Assembly: GCF_021732705.1 (NCBI RefSeq)
Contig: NZ_JAKFUM010000003.1
Span: forward strand, 310,001 to 374,000
Reading direction: 5' to 3'
DNA length: 64,000 bases
From: Nevskia sp.
Lineage (GTDB): Bacteria > Pseudomonadota > Gammaproteobacteria > Nevskiales > Nevskiaceae
A program made the position numbers and the translations under genes. The first letter of the stretch is position 1, and each line of letters begins with the position of its first letter. A model generated the notes under the pieces. That model did not search any database. It was not told the DNA's origin and saw only the letters and a program-made list of their open reading frames with translations. Positions 51,836 through 61,664 of the stretch are shown here, piece after piece.

Positions 51836-52966
51836 ATGAACATCGCCATCATCGGCTGCGGTTTCGTGGCCGATTTCTACATGCAGTCGCTGTCCCGGTA
51901 TCCGGTGCTGAAGCTGGTCGCGATCCATGATCGCGATGGCGAGCGCCTGACGCAGTTCTCGACGCGCCACGGGCTGGATGCGCTGCGTCGCGGCCTCGAC
52001 GACATCCTGGCCGACCGCTCGATCGGCATGGTGCTGAACCTGACCAATCCGGACCAGCACTACACCGTGTCGCGCGCCGCGCTCGAAGCCGGCAAGCACG
52101 TCTATTCGGAAAAGCCGATCGCGATGTCGCTGGCCGATGCCGAAGCGCTGACCGCGCTGGCTGCGGAACGTGGGCTGATGATGGCCTCCGCGCCGTGCAG
52201 CCTGCTCGGCGAGACCGCGCAGGCGCTGTGGCGCGCGCTGCGCGAGCGCAAGGTCGGCAAGGTCGGGCTCGTCTATGCCGAACTCGACGACGGCCTCGTG
52301 CACAAGATGCCGTATCGCAAGTGGCTCAGCGACAGCGGCCGGCCGTGGCCGTGGAAGGATGAGTTCGAGGTCGGCTGCACGCTGGAGCATGCCGGCTATT
52401 ACGTCAGCTGGCTGACGGCGTTCTTCGGCCCTGCGGTATCGGTGTCGGGGCTCGCTTCGACGGTGTATCCGGACAAGGAGACCGATGGCCCGCTTGATCG
52501 CATCACGCCGGATTTCTCGTGTGCGCTGATCGCGTTCGAGAACGGCGTGGTCGCGCGTCTGACCTGCAGCATCGTGGCACCGCATGACCAGCGCCTGCGC
52601 TTCTTCGGCGACACCGGCGTGCTCGAAACCGATCACTCGTGGCATTACCGGCAGCCGGTCAAGATCCAGCGCTACCTGAACATCCGCCGCAAGATGATCC
52701 TGCACCCGATCAAGGAGAAGGTCGCGCTTGCGGACTATCCGAACCCGGCCAAGCGCCAGCGCGGCAGCCATCCGATGGAGTTCTGCCGTGGCCCGGCCGA
52801 GATGGCGGCGGCGTTCGAGGCCGGCAAGCCGTCACCATTGCCGCCGGACTGGTGCCTGCACAACAACGAAGTGGTGCTCGCGATCCAGCAGGCACTCGAA
52901 GGCGGCGGGCATCAGCCGATCAAGACCCGCTTCCAGCCGCTGGCACCGCCGGCGTGGGCCGGCTGA
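51836..52966 (+). CDS. Gfo/Idh/MocA-family oxidoreductase
   Basis: This 376-residue NAD(P)-dependent dehydrogenase has the Rossmann motif IAIIGCGFVADFYMQSL at the N-terminus, the conserved EKPIAMSLADAEAL (about 94-107, with the Glu-Lys-Pro triad), and a C-terminal beta-sheet domain with VGCTLEHAGYYVSWL. Such enzymes act on sugars, inositols or their derivatives; the substrate is not predictable here. ATG 51836 matches the family start. It stands alone between the repeat array and a convergent ATPase gene. Confidence 0.88.
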   Translation: MNIAIIGCGFVADFYMQSLSRYPVLKLVAIHDRDGERLTQFSTRHGLDALRRGLDDILADRSIGMVLNLTNPDQHYTVSRAALEAGKHVYSEKPIAMSLADAEALTALAAERGLMMASAPCSLLGETAQALWRALRERKVGKVGLVYAELDDGLVHKMPYRKWLSDSGRPWPWKDEFEVGCTLEHAGYYVSWLTAFFGPAVSVSGLASTVYPDKETDGPLDRITPDFSCALIAFENGVVARLTCSIVAPHDQRLRFFGDTGVLETDHSWHYRQPVKIQRYLNIRRKMILHPIKEKVALADYPNPAKRQRGSHPMEFCRGPAEMAAAFEAGKPSPLPPDWCLHNNEVVLAIQQALEGGGHQPIKTRFQPLAPPAWAG

Positions 52967-52985
52967 TCCGCTGGTTGCGGACGCC

Positions 52986-54797
52986 TCAGCCGCTGCGGGT
53001 GAATGCGGCAATGCCCAGCACTTCCTCGACGCTGGTGACGCCGGCCGCCACCTTCGTGCAGCCGGCGATGCGCAGCGGCATCATCCCTTCGCGCAGCGCC
53101 TGTTCGCGCAGCTGCAGCAGATCGGTCTGCTCGCCGATGCGGGCGTTCAGCGTGCCGGTCAGCGGCATGATCTCGTAGATGCCGACGCGGCCCAGATAGC
53201 CGGTCTCGCGGCATTCGAGGCAGCCGACCGGCTTCCACACCTGCTCGGGCTTCGGCAGGCCGAAGCCGCCGGTGATCTCGGTCCAGCGGCGGTCGTCGAT
53301 CGGCGCGGGTGCCTTGCAGTGCGGGCACAGCGTGCGCAGCAGGCGCTGGGCGACGACGCCGATCAGGGTCGACTTGATCAGATAGCCCGGCACGCCGAGA
53401 TCGAGCAGGCGCGTGATCGCGGACGGCGCGTCGTTCGTGTGCAGGGTCGACAGCACCAGATGGCCGGTCAGTGCCGCCTGGATCGCGATCTCCGCCGTTT
53501 CCAGATCGCGGATTTCGCCGACCATGATGATGTCCGGGTCCTGCCGCATCAGCGCGCGGATGCCTTCGGCGAAGTTCAGGTCGATGTTCGACTGCACCTG
53601 CATCTGGTTGAAGCTGCCATCGACCAGTTCGATCGGGTCCTCGATCGTGCAGACGTTGACCTCCGGGGTCGCGAGTTGCTTCAGCGACGAGTACAGCGTC
53701 GTGGTCTTGCCCGAGCCGGTCGGGCCGGTGACCAGCACGATGCCGTTCGGCTGCTCGATCATCGCGGCCCAGGCGCTGGCCTCGGCCTCGTTGAAGCCGA
53801 GCTGGCGGAAGTCCTTGACCAGCACTTCTGGGTCGAAAATGCGCATCACCAGCTTTTCGCCGAACGCCGTCGGCAGGCTCGAACAGCGCAGCTCGATCTC
53901 CTTGCCGTCCGGCGAGCGAGTCTTGATCCGGCCGTCCTGCGGCTTGCGCTTCTCGGCCACATCCATCCGCGCCAGGATCTTGATCCGGCTGGTGACCGCG
54001 ACCATCACCAGCGCCGGAATCTGGTAGACCTCGTGCAGCACGCCGTCGATGCGGAAGCGGACGTTGCCGGTGTCGCGCCGAGGCTCCAGATGGATGTCGC
54101 TGGCGCGCGATTCGAACGCGTACTGCAGCAGCCAGTCGACGATGTTGACGACGTGCTGGTCGTCCGCCGTCAGCTGGCCGCGGCGTCCGAGATCGGTCAG
54201 CTGTTCGAGCGAGCGCGTGCCGCCGAAGCCGACCAGCTTCGCGCGCTCCTCGCCGCTGGCCTTGACCGAGCGGGCGAGGGCGTAGAACTCGACCAGGTAA
54301 CGCTCGATGTCGAGCGGATTGGCGACGACGCGCTTGATCTCGACCTTCAGCACCTGTTCCAGATCGCGTACCCAGTCTCTCACCCAAGGCTCGCTGGTCG
54401 CGATCGTCACTTCGCTGGCGCTGACCTTGACCGGCAGCAGCTTGAGCCGCGCGGCATAGGCGTACGGCATCACCGTGGTGATGCGCGCAACCTCGATGCC
54501 GAGCGGATCGATCCGCAGGTACGGCAGGCCGGCGCGTTGCGCCAGCCACTGGGTCAGCGCTTCCGTGGTCAGCTTGCGGCCGGGCTGCAGCGGGTGGTCC
54601 CACTCGCAGGCGCCGATGCGTGCCAGCGGGTGCGCGTGGTCGGTGCGCGTCGGCGGCCGGGCCAGCAGTGCCTTCGCCGCCGTGGCGGTTGCCAGCCCTT
54701 CGCCGACCAGGGTCGACAGCACCGATTCCAGCGTCAGGGGCTGGTCGGCGCCGCTGTGCGGGGGTGACGGATTGCGCGCTGGATTCAGCTCGATCAT
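52986..54797 (-). CDS. GspE/PilB-type secretion ATPase
   Basis: This 603-residue hexameric ATPase belongs to the type II secretion/type IV pilus family. It has an N-terminal GspE_N-like domain (to about 190), ASDIHLEPRRDTGNVRFRID, Walker A GPTGSGKTTTLYSS, the Asp box DPIELVDGSFNQMQ, Walker B QDPDIIMVGEIRD, and a zinc site with CPHC and CLEC. ATG 54797 is chosen by family start. No other secretion or pilin genes are adjacent, so whether it serves secretion or pili is open. Confidence 0.88.
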   Translation of the reverse strand: MIELNPARNPSPPHSGADQPLTLESVLSTLVGEGLATATAAKALLARPPTRTDHAHPLARIGACEWDHPLQPGRKLTTEALTQWLAQRAGLPYLRIDPLGIEVARITTVMPYAYAARLKLLPVKVSASEVTIATSEPWVRDWVRDLEQVLKVEIKRVVANPLDIERYLVEFYALARSVKASGEERAKLVGFGGTRSLEQLTDLGRRGQLTADDQHVVNIVDWLLQYAFESRASDIHLEPRRDTGNVRFRIDGVLHEVYQIPALVMVAVTSRIKILARMDVAEKRKPQDGRIKTRSPDGKEIELRCSSLPTAFGEKLVMRIFDPEVLVKDFRQLGFNEAEASAWAAMIEQPNGIVLVTGPTGSGKTTTLYSSLKQLATPEVNVCTIEDPIELVDGSFNQMQVQSNIDLNFAEGIRALMRQDPDIIMVGEIRDLETAEIAIQAALTGHLVLSTLHTNDAPSAITRLLDLGVPGYLIKSTLIGVVAQRLLRTLCPHCKAPAPIDDRRWTEITGGFGLPKPEQVWKPVGCLECRETGYLGRVGIYEIMPLTGTLNARIGEQTDLLQLREQALREGMMPLRIAGCTKVAAGVTSVEEVLGIAAFTRSG

Positions 54798-55054
54798 GGT
54801 CAGCCTGATTCTGAGGACAATCCGGATTACGGTCCGTTTGGGGGTGTGACGGCCCGCCGTTGAATGAATAGACTGATCGTCCAATTCATTTTCCGCAGGC
54901 CACGGTACGAACGATTACGGTTCTGCCGTCCGTGCCGGAGCCTGAGCCGCAGGAGCCCGTCGATGAACGATACAAAGGTTTTCGCTGCCGTGATGTCCGC
55001 GTCGCCCGCCGGACCGACGTCCGGCAGTCGCCGCCCGTTGCCGGAGGGCCGCGC

Positions 55055-56746
55055 ATGAGCGACAGCCGCAGCTTCGACTTCATCATCGCCGGCGGAGGTT
55101 CGGCCGGCTGCGTGCTGGCCAACCGGCTCAGCGCCAGCGGCCAGTGGCAGGTCTGCCTGATCGAGGCCGGTCCGGACGACAGCAGCCCGTTCATCCACAT
55201 GCCGGCCGGCATCATCCCGGTGATCCGCTCGAAGCTCCTGAACTGGAGCTTCTGGACCACGCCGCAGCCGAACTGCGCCGGCCGCTCGATGTACTGGCCG
55301 CGCGGCCGCACGCTCGGCGGCTCGTCGTCGATCAATGGCATGTGCTACATCCGCGGCCACGCGTGGGACTACGACCACTGGGCGGCCCTCGGCAACGACG
55401 GCTGGGCCTACAAGGACGTGCTGCCGTACTTCCGGCGCATGGAGAACTTCGAGGCGATCGACAAGGTCGACGACGGCCGCTCGTACCACGGGACCGACGG
55501 CCCGCTGAACGTGGCCGAGCCGCGCTACGTCAATCCGCTGATGACCGCGTTCCTCGCCGCCGGCCGCGAAGCCGGCCACCCGGAAACCGACGATTTCAAC
55601 GGCGCACAGCAGGAAGGCGTGGGCCTGTATCACACGATGCAGAAGGGCGGTCAGCGCTGCAGCAATGCCCGCGGCTTCCTCGAACCGGCGAAGAAGCGGC
55701 CGAACCTGACCGTGCTGACGCGGACGCACGTCGAAAAGGTGCTGTTCGACGGCAAGCGCGCCGTCGGCGTGCGGGTGCAGCGCGCCGGCCGCAGCGAGGA
55801 CCTGAAGGCCCGGGTGGAGGTGATTCTCGCCGCCGGCGCGCTCGGTTCGCCGCAGATCCTGATGTTGTCCGGCGTCGGCCCGAAGGACGAGCTGGCGCGC
55901 CATCGCATCGCGCCGGTGCACGAGCTGCCGGGCGTCGGCGAGAACCTGCAGGATCATCTCGACATCCACATCACGATGCGCGAGGAGACCCGGCATTCGA
56001 TCAGCCTCCGGCCGCTCGGTCTGCTGAAGACGGTGATCAACACGTTCAGGTATCTGTTCGGCAAGCGTGGCGAGCTGACCTCGAACTTCGCGCAGGCCGG
56101 CGGGTTCCTCCGCAGCAACGACGAGCAGGCGATTCCGGACCTGCAGTGGCATCTGGTGCCGTTCGTCTACGCCAACCATGGGCAAACGCTGACGCCGCTG
56201 TTCAAGCACTACGCGTTCAGCCTGATGACCTGCTTCCTGCGGCCGGAAAGCCGCGGCCGGGTCAAGCTGATCGACGCCGATCCGCTGTCGCCGCCGATGA
56301 TCGATGCCAACTACCTGGCGACCGAGCGCGACCTGCAGGCGCTGGTCGACGGCTTCCGGAAAGCGCGCGAAATCCTCGCGCAGCCGTCGATCGCCAAGCA
56401 TGCGATCGATGAACTCGAGCCCGGCCCGGCGGTGCAGACCGACGAGCAGATTCGCGACTACATCCGCAAGAAGTCGGAGACCGTCTACCACCCCGTCGGC
56501 ACCTGCAAGATGGGCCGCGACGCGATGGCCGTCGTCGATCACCGGCTGTGCGTGCATGGCCTGCAGGGGCTGCGCGTGGTCGATGCCTCGATCATGCCGA
56601 CGCTGATCGGCGGCAACACCAATGCCCCGACGACGATGATCGCCGAGCGCGCGTCCGATCTGATCCTGCAGGATGCCGCCCTCGGACGGCTCGTGCCAAA
56701 CTACCGGCCTGCGCCGGCACCCGCCGCCGCGTTCGCTGAAAAATGA
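55055..56746 (+). CDS. GMC-family flavin oxidoreductase (choline/alcohol dehydrogenase type)
   Basis: This 563-residue FAD enzyme begins with the dinucleotide motif FDFIIAGGGSAGCVLANRLS. It has the GMC signature 1 region PRGRTLGGSSSINGMCYIRG (about 83-102), signature 2 in AAGALGSPQILMLSGVGP (about 266-283), and the C-terminal catalytic His in YHPVGTCKMG and GNTNAPTTMIAERA. It likely oxidises an alcohol; AlkJ- and BetA-like enzymes have this form. No aldehyde dehydrogenase is adjacent, so choline is not favoured. Confidence 0.88.
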   Translation: MSDSRSFDFIIAGGGSAGCVLANRLSASGQWQVCLIEAGPDDSSPFIHMPAGIIPVIRSKLLNWSFWTTPQPNCAGRSMYWPRGRTLGGSSSINGMCYIRGHAWDYDHWAALGNDGWAYKDVLPYFRRMENFEAIDKVDDGRSYHGTDGPLNVAEPRYVNPLMTAFLAAGREAGHPETDDFNGAQQEGVGLYHTMQKGGQRCSNARGFLEPAKKRPNLTVLTRTHVEKVLFDGKRAVGVRVQRAGRSEDLKARVEVILAAGALGSPQILMLSGVGPKDELARHRIAPVHELPGVGENLQDHLDIHITMREETRHSISLRPLGLLKTVINTFRYLFGKRGELTSNFAQAGGFLRSNDEQAIPDLQWHLVPFVYANHGQTLTPLFKHYAFSLMTCFLRPESRGRVKLIDADPLSPPMIDANYLATERDLQALVDGFRKAREILAQPSIAKHAIDELEPGPAVQTDEQIRDYIRKKSETVYHPVGTCKMGRDAMAVVDHRLCVHGLQGLRVVDASIMPTLIGGNTNAPTTMIAERASDLILQDAALGRLVPNYRPAPAPAAAFAEK

Positions 56747-56752
56747 ACCTGC

Positions 56753-57376
56753 ATGCCGCCGAGTCCGGTCCCGACCTCGAACCTGCTGGCCCGCTGCCGC
56801 CCCATTGCCGTCGGTAGCGCGCTGGCGGTGTCGGCCGGTCTGGTGCTGCTGCTGACCGGCTGCGGTTCGCTGCCGCAATCGGTGCCGGCGCTCGTGATTC
56901 CGGGCAGCGGCAGCGATGTCGAGGTCGCCGAGATTCGCCGGCTCGCGTTCTGCGCCAGCGCGTCGAGCGACGCTGCCGTCACCTTGCTGGCTGATGCCAC
57001 GGCCGTGCGCGACTGGCAGACCGCGCGCGGAGTCGATCTGATCGCGGTCGGGCCGCTGCCCGCGGGGCCGTTCGCGGTGGTCGAGCACGGCGTGCGGACC
57101 ACCGGCGGCTACAGCGTGGCGGTGACGCGGCGCGCCTATCTCAGTGGCGGTGTGCTGAAACTCACGGCCAGCTTTCTGGCGCCGAAGCCCGATGCGCTGC
57201 GCGGCTACGCGCTGACCAGCCCCTGCGTGCTGGTGAAGCTGCCGCCCGGCGATTACGCGCGTGTCGAAGTGCGCGATCCGTCCGGCACGCGTCGCGCGAT
57301 CTCGCCGCTGCCAGCGGCGCCGACGCCGGCACAGCCCCCGATCCCGAATCCGAACACCGCACCGACTGCGCCCTGA
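56753..57376 (+). CDS. PrcB-like lipoprotein
   Basis: The 207-residue protein has a lipoprotein signal (hydrophobic VGSALAVSAGLVLLL, lipobox LLTGC). A PrcB_C-like domain near residues 125-185 shows GGYSVAVTRRAYLSGGVL, ending in PCVLVKLPPGDYARVEV. The tail is rich in Pro and Ala. PrcB-type domains occur in proteins linked to proteases, but their role is unclear. It begins 6 bp after the GMC gene and precedes the acyltransferase. Confidence 0.75.
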   Translation: MPPSPVPTSNLLARCRPIAVGSALAVSAGLVLLLTGCGSLPQSVPALVIPGSGSDVEVAEIRRLAFCASASSDAAVTLLADATAVRDWQTARGVDLIAVGPLPAGPFAVVEHGVRTTGGYSVAVTRRAYLSGGVLKLTASFLAPKPDALRGYALTSPCVLVKLPPGDYARVEVRDPSGTRRAISPLPAAPTPAQPPIPNPNTAPTAP

Positions 57377-57408
57377 GAGTCGCAGCGTTTCAACGAGGAG
57401 AGCGTTAC

Positions 57409-58314
57409 ATGCTGCGTTTCCTGCCGGGCTGGGTCAGCGGCCTCGTGATGATGCTGCTGCTGATCGTCAACACGCTGTTCTGGGCAACACCGTTGCTGAT
57501 CTTCGCGGTGCTGAAGCTGCTGTCGCCGGTGCGCGGTCTGCGCGACCTGTTTTCCCGCGCGGCCGCCGCCAGCGGCCAGCACTGGGCGTCGGTCAATACC
57601 GTGCTCGGCGACGTGCTGTTGCCGACGCAGTGGGAAATCCGCGGCGTCGACAAGCTGAACATGAAGGGTCAGTACCTGGTCAGCTCCAACCATCAGTCGT
57701 GGAACGACATCTACGTGCTGATGAAGGCCTTCGACCGCCGCGCGCCGTTCTTCAAGTTCTTCATCAAGCAGGAACTGATCTGGGTGCCGGTGCTCGGCCT
57801 GTGCTGGTGGGCGCTGGACTACCCGTTCATGAAGCGCTACTCGTCGAAGTATCTCGCCAAGCATCCGGAACTGCGCGGCAAGGACTTCGAGACCACGAAG
57901 AAGGCCTGCGCGCGCTACGCGACGATCCCGGTGACGATCCTGAATTTCCTCGAAGGCACGCGCTTCACCCAGGCCAAGCACGACGACACCAAGTCGCCTT
58001 ACACGCATCTGCTGAAGCCCAAGGCGGGCGGCTTCGCGCTGACCATCGGCGCGCTCGGCGAGAACATCAACTCGCTGCTCGACGTCACCATCGTCTACCC
58101 GGGTGGCGCGCTCGGCTTCTGGGATTTCCTCTGCGGCCGTGTGCGTCGCGTGATCGTCGAAGTCCGGCAGATCACCATCCCGCACGAGATGTACGGCGGC
58201 GACTACGAGGGCGACAAGGTGTTCCGCAAGCACATCCAGAACTGGATCGCCGACCTGTGGGCCGAGAAGGACGCCCGGATGGCCGTGCTGCTGGCCGGGG
58301 CACCGGCGGCGTGA
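57409..58314 (+). CDS. Membrane-bound acyltransferase of the PlsC family (YihG-like)
   Basis: A 301-residue lysophospholipid-type acyltransferase. An N-terminal hydrophobic helix (LVMMLLLIVNTLFWATPLL) anchors it. The catalytic HX4D box is NHQSWND (about 94-100), the second block is FFIKQELIWVPVLG, and the phosphate-binding block is NFLEGTRFT (about 182-190). It probably acylates a lysophospholipid in the inner membrane. Its stop overlaps the start of the following hydrolase. Confidence 0.88.
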   Translation: MLRFLPGWVSGLVMMLLLIVNTLFWATPLLIFAVLKLLSPVRGLRDLFSRAAAASGQHWASVNTVLGDVLLPTQWEIRGVDKLNMKGQYLVSSNHQSWNDIYVLMKAFDRRAPFFKFFIKQELIWVPVLGLCWWALDYPFMKRYSSKYLAKHPELRGKDFETTKKACARYATIPVTILNFLEGTRFTQAKHDDTKSPYTHLLKPKAGGFALTIGALGENINSLLDVTIVYPGGALGFWDFLCGRVRRVIVEVRQITIPHEMYGGDYEGDKVFRKHIQNWIADLWAEKDARMAVLLAGAPAA

Positions 58315-59201
58315 GTCGTTGGCGGCACGCGCTGCTGGTGCTGGCGACCTTGCTCGCCACCGGCTGGGCGCAGCCACCGCCGTCCGCACAGGACACCGCG
58401 CCGATCGACGACCACATCCCTGAACTGTTTCCGCGCGGCCCGCAGCCCGAAGCGGGCGATTACGAGATCGACGGCCGGCGCGTGCATTACGTCGTGATGC
58501 CGGGCGGGCCGCAGCGGCTGATCTTCATTCACGGCACGCCGGGCAATTGGCAGGGCTGGCGCGACTACCTCGCCGACCCGCGGTTGCGTCAGCGCGCGAC
58601 GATCATCGCGGTCGACCGTCCCGGTTTCGGTAATTCCGGCCGCGGCCGGATGGTGCCGGACATCGCCGACCAGGCCCGACTGCTGGCGCCACTGCTTGAC
58701 CTCGCCGATGGCGGGCAAGGCAAGGCCTATCTGGTTGGCCATTCGCTCGGCGGGCCGATTGCCGCGAAGCTGGCGATGGATCATCCGGAACGCGTGGCCG
58801 GCGCGCTGCTGATTGCACCGAGCATCGCGCCGGATCTCGAGCACCCGCGCTGGTTCAACCACATGGCCGATACCTGGCTGGCGAAAGCGCTGGCCGGCAC
58901 CTGGGTGCAGCGCCAATTCGCCGATGACGATCTTTACAACTCCAATGCCGAGATCATGCCGCTGGCGCGAGGCCTGAAGGCGATGGAGCCCGGCTGGGCC
59001 TCACTCACGATGCCGGTGATCGTGGTGCAAGGCCTCCAGGACACGCTGGTCGATCCCGCCACGGCCGACTATGCCGAGCGCGTGCTGCCAACGCCGAACG
59101 GCCGCGTGATTCGCCTGCCGAACCACGATCACTTCCTGATCTGGAGTGATTACGAGCGCTGCGCGCGGCTCGTGGCCGAACTAATGGATCACGGCAGCTG
59201 A
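58311..59201 (+). CDS. Exported alpha/beta hydrolase
   Basis: This 296-residue protein starts at GTG 58311, overlapping the acyltransferase stop. A signal peptide (HALLVLATLLATGWA) is followed by an alpha/beta-hydrolase domain with IFIHGTPGNWQGW, VDRPGFGNSGRG, the nucleophile elbow VGHSLGGPIA (Ser about 148) and late Asp and His (LQDTLVDP; NHDHFLIW). It is probably an esterase or lipase in the periplasm. The coupling to an acyltransferase hints at lipid turnover, which is inference. Confidence 0.85.
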   Translation: MSRWRHALLVLATLLATGWAQPPPSAQDTAPIDDHIPELFPRGPQPEAGDYEIDGRRVHYVVMPGGPQRLIFIHGTPGNWQGWRDYLADPRLRQRATIIAVDRPGFGNSGRGRMVPDIADQARLLAPLLDLADGGQGKAYLVGHSLGGPIAAKLAMDHPERVAGALLIAPSIAPDLEHPRWFNHMADTWLAKALAGTWVQRQFADDDLYNSNAEIMPLARGLKAMEPGWASLTMPVIVVQGLQDTLVDPATADYAERVLPTPNGRVIRLPNHDHFLIWSDYERCARLVAELMDHGS

Positions 59202-59206
59202 GCCGA

Positions 59207-60523
59207 TCACGGCCCGGCGAAGCGCTGCGCATACAGCGTGCCGCGGGTGGCGTAGACCAGCAGTGATTCGCCATCGCCGCGCATCGCGACGCTGCACGCG
59301 TACTGCAGCGGCGATGGTGGCGGCGTCGGCCCGAGAGAAGCCGGCAGCGCGGCCGTCAGCGGCGTGCCGTTGGCCCGGAACAATTGCAGCGATACCCGCC
59401 GCTGCGCGAAGTTGCCGCCGTCCGACGAACACAGCGCGACGTTGCCGGCATCGTCGATGCCAATGCGGGGCTCGCCGCCAAGCGCGATGCTGCCGTCCGG
59501 GCGAGGTGGCGGCGTGAACGCGGCGGTCAGCGCAGCGCCGCTCGTGTCGTAATGGCGCAGGACGACATTCGCGCCATTCGCCCATGTGGCGGCATGCGCG
59601 CCATCGCGATTCATCGCGAGGGACACGAGTTGGGCGCTGACGCCGTTCGGGCCTTCGCTGACGAGGTAGCGCGGGCCACGCGCGTCGCCGACCGCGTCGA
59701 ACGCCTGGGCGAAGATTCCTTGGCCGTCGACGCGTGAGGTCCAGGCCACCACATGGCGACCGGTGCTGTCCATCGCGACGCTGGGATTGACCAGCAACGG
59801 CGGCGCGCGATCGTTCAGCAGCAGGGGCCGTCGCGGCGACCGGTCGATCTCGCGAGCCGGACCTTGCGCGGTTCCGTTGGCGAAGTAGCGGCGGGATTCG
59901 ATCCGGTCGGCGAGCGCCACCCGCGGCGTGTTGGTCGGATAGGGATAGCCGTCGGTGGCGTTCACCAGGGTGCCGTCGACCGCCCAGACCACCACCAGGT
60001 TGCCGACATCATCCACCGCCACGTGCGGTGAATTTCCGCGCAAGGCCACGATGAATTCGTTGCCCGCCGGCACGCCGTCGGGGGTGAAGCGCCGAGCGCG
60101 GATCTCCGGCGAGATTCGCAGCGTCGGCAGTTCCAGGACGAACGGCACGGACGGCAGAACGAACGGGAGCGTATGTTCCCAGACCACGACGAAGCCGCCG
60201 GACGCGTCGATCGCGACCCGGGGATTGCCGGCACCGCCACGGGCGTCGCGATCGCGGACAGCAATCACACCCCCTTGCAGGCTGCCATCGGGCGCGATCC
60301 GTTGCGCCAGAAGGGTGTCTCCGAGATTGGTGCTGCCGTCGATCAGCGGCCCGGTCCATGTCACGACGGCGGCACCGTTGCGATTGCGGGCGACATCCGG
60401 ATTGCTGTCGCTGGACGCGGCGATCACCACGGGTGCGCCCAGCCGGTCGCCGGGTGCCGCCAGCACGGTCGGTGCCAGCACGGTCAGCAGCACCAGCAGC
60501 CATCGGATCGAGGGGGTTGGCAT
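59207..60523 (-). CDS. Secreted repeat protein, beta-propeller-like
   Basis: The 438-residue protein starts at ATG 60523 after GGAGTGACGTC and has a signal peptide (WLLVLLTVLAPTVLAA). The mature part repeats a pattern of about 50 residues of the form NPRVAIDASGGFVVVWE, PHVAVDDVGNLVVVWA, PSVAMDSTGRHVVAWTS and PRIGIDDAGNVALCSSD. This suggests a propeller with six or seven blades. It is probably extracellular or on the surface. No enzymatic motif is visible. A short relative lies at 61356-61664. Confidence 0.75.
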   Translation of the reverse strand: MPTPSIRWLLVLLTVLAPTVLAAPGDRLGAPVVIAASSDSNPDVARNRNGAAVVTWTGPLIDGSTNLGDTLLAQRIAPDGSLQGGVIAVRDRDARGGAGNPRVAIDASGGFVVVWEHTLPFVLPSVPFVLELPTLRISPEIRARRFTPDGVPAGNEFIVALRGNSPHVAVDDVGNLVVVWAVDGTLVNATDGYPYPTNTPRVALADRIESRRYFANGTAQGPAREIDRSPRRPLLLNDRAPPLLVNPSVAMDSTGRHVVAWTSRVDGQGIFAQAFDAVGDARGPRYLVSEGPNGVSAQLVSLAMNRDGAHAATWANGANVVLRHYDTSGAALTAAFTPPPRPDGSIALGGEPRIGIDDAGNVALCSSDGGNFAQRRVSLQLFRANGTPLTAALPASLGPTPPPSPLQYACSVAMRGDGESLLVYATRGTLYAQRFAGP

Positions 60524-60624
60524 GACGTCACTCCTTGTTGAAAGGGCCGACAGCGGCTTCTGCGAAAAGCTTGGGCTGTCTTCGCATCCCCAGCATTGAT
60601 GGCGGTTGCCTGAGGGGTCGTCCT

Positions 60625-61215
60625 TTAGAACGAGGGTTCCAGTGCCAGCAGCGCGGCCCGCAAGGCCGGACCATCGCGGCGGACATCGGCCAGCCACGCG
60701 CGCCAGTCGCGCGCAACCGCATGCAGGCGCTCGGGCCTGCTCAGGCGCGCACCGATGCGCTCAAACGCGTGATCGATGCCGGCGGGTTCCCGATACGACA
60801 GCAACAGCGCTTCGAAGCGTTCGGCGTCCGGCGCGGCGCGATTGGCGGCGAGCTGCCAGGCCCCGGGGTCGGCCACCGCGCGTGCCGCGCGTCGAGCGAA
60901 GCGTTCCAGCGGTTCGGCGTGTGGCCCGTCCAGTGACCCGTTCAGGGACCAGTCCAGCGCCAGCGCGTGATCGTGCAGCACATCGAGCACGATGCCGGCG
61001 TAGCGCCGCGCGCCGTCACCGAACCGGGCACGCGCGGCAACGCTCAGCGGATGGGCGTCGGTAGCAACATCGACCCGGCGGTGAAAGCGGATCGAGGCTT
61101 CCAGTTGCGGCGGTAGTTGTCCGTCAAGCCGGCCACGCACGACATCGCCCAGCACCGCACCGACCAGCGGCAGGCCGGCGCGGTCGGTCAACCAGAGGTG
61201 GGCGAGGAAGTTCAT
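60625..61215 (-). CDS. AcpH-like acyl-carrier-protein phosphodiesterase
   Basis: This 196-residue HD-related protein starts MNFLAHLWLTDRAGLPLVGA, as in AcpH. Metal-ligand His/Asp residues lie in IRFHRRVDVATDAHP (about 43-57) and DVLHDHALALDWS. AcpH removes the phosphopantetheine arm from acyl carrier protein. The assignment is by family resemblance. The frame is open upstream, but ATG 61215 is the family start. Confidence 0.83.
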   Translation of the reverse strand: MNFLAHLWLTDRAGLPLVGAVLGDVVRGRLDGQLPPQLEASIRFHRRVDVATDAHPLSVAARARFGDGARRYAGIVLDVLHDHALALDWSLNGSLDGPHAEPLERFARRAARAVADPGAWQLAANRAAPDAERFEALLLSYREPAGIDHAFERIGARLSRPERLHAVARDWRAWLADVRRDGPALRAALLALEPSF

Positions 61216-61355
61216 TGCGGGCGAAAGCTTACGCCAGCAGCTTGCCTGCACCATCGATGACGATCGTCGAGCAGCCGTGCGCGTTTGCCTTGTCAAGCAG
61301 CCGACGCGGCGTCGGCCTTGCGCCGGCAGTTTCTGTCAGTGTCCGTCGTACCGCT

Positions 61356-61664
61356 TCAGCGCCCGGCAACGCGGAACGCCGGACCGGCTGCGACGCCATC
61401 GGACGAGTACAGCCGTGCAAAGACCGTGTACCGGTTCTGCTCAGTGAAGAACGGGTTGACCTCGCCTTCGATCGCGCGCCAAGTGACGACAAACCCGCCG
61501 GCAGAGTCGCGGGCAATATCGGGGCGATCGGATCTTTCCGCCTCGGCGACATAGATTTCCGGGCCGATTCTCGCGCCAGGTGTTGCTCCGATAGCCACCG
61601 GGCACGCGAACCGCGCGGCGGCGGCAAGGGTAGACAAAGGAGTTGCAGCGGTCATGGCTTTCAT
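61356..61664 (-). CDS. Short relative of the secreted repeat protein, probably truncated
   Basis: About 102 residues carry a weak signal-like start (PLSTLAAAARFACPVA) and one repeat blade similar to the 59207-60523 protein: RPDIARDSAGGFVVTWRA, then VFARLYSSDGVAAGPAFRV. A single blade cannot form a propeller, so this is probably a broken copy, or one half of a past gene whose rest is lost. Confidence 0.5.
   Translation of the reverse strand: MKAMTAATPLSTLAAAARFACPVAIGATPGARIGPEIYVAEAERSDRPDIARDSAGGFVVTWRAIEGEVNPFFTEQNRYTVFARLYSSDGVAAGPAFRVAGR

Noticed and set aside
57261-59201. A 646-codon frame that could look like a large protein ending in the hydrolase
   Set aside because: Its first half is an out-of-frame reading of the acyltransferase gene. 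Only the part from GTG 58311 has a signal peptide and hydrolase motifs.
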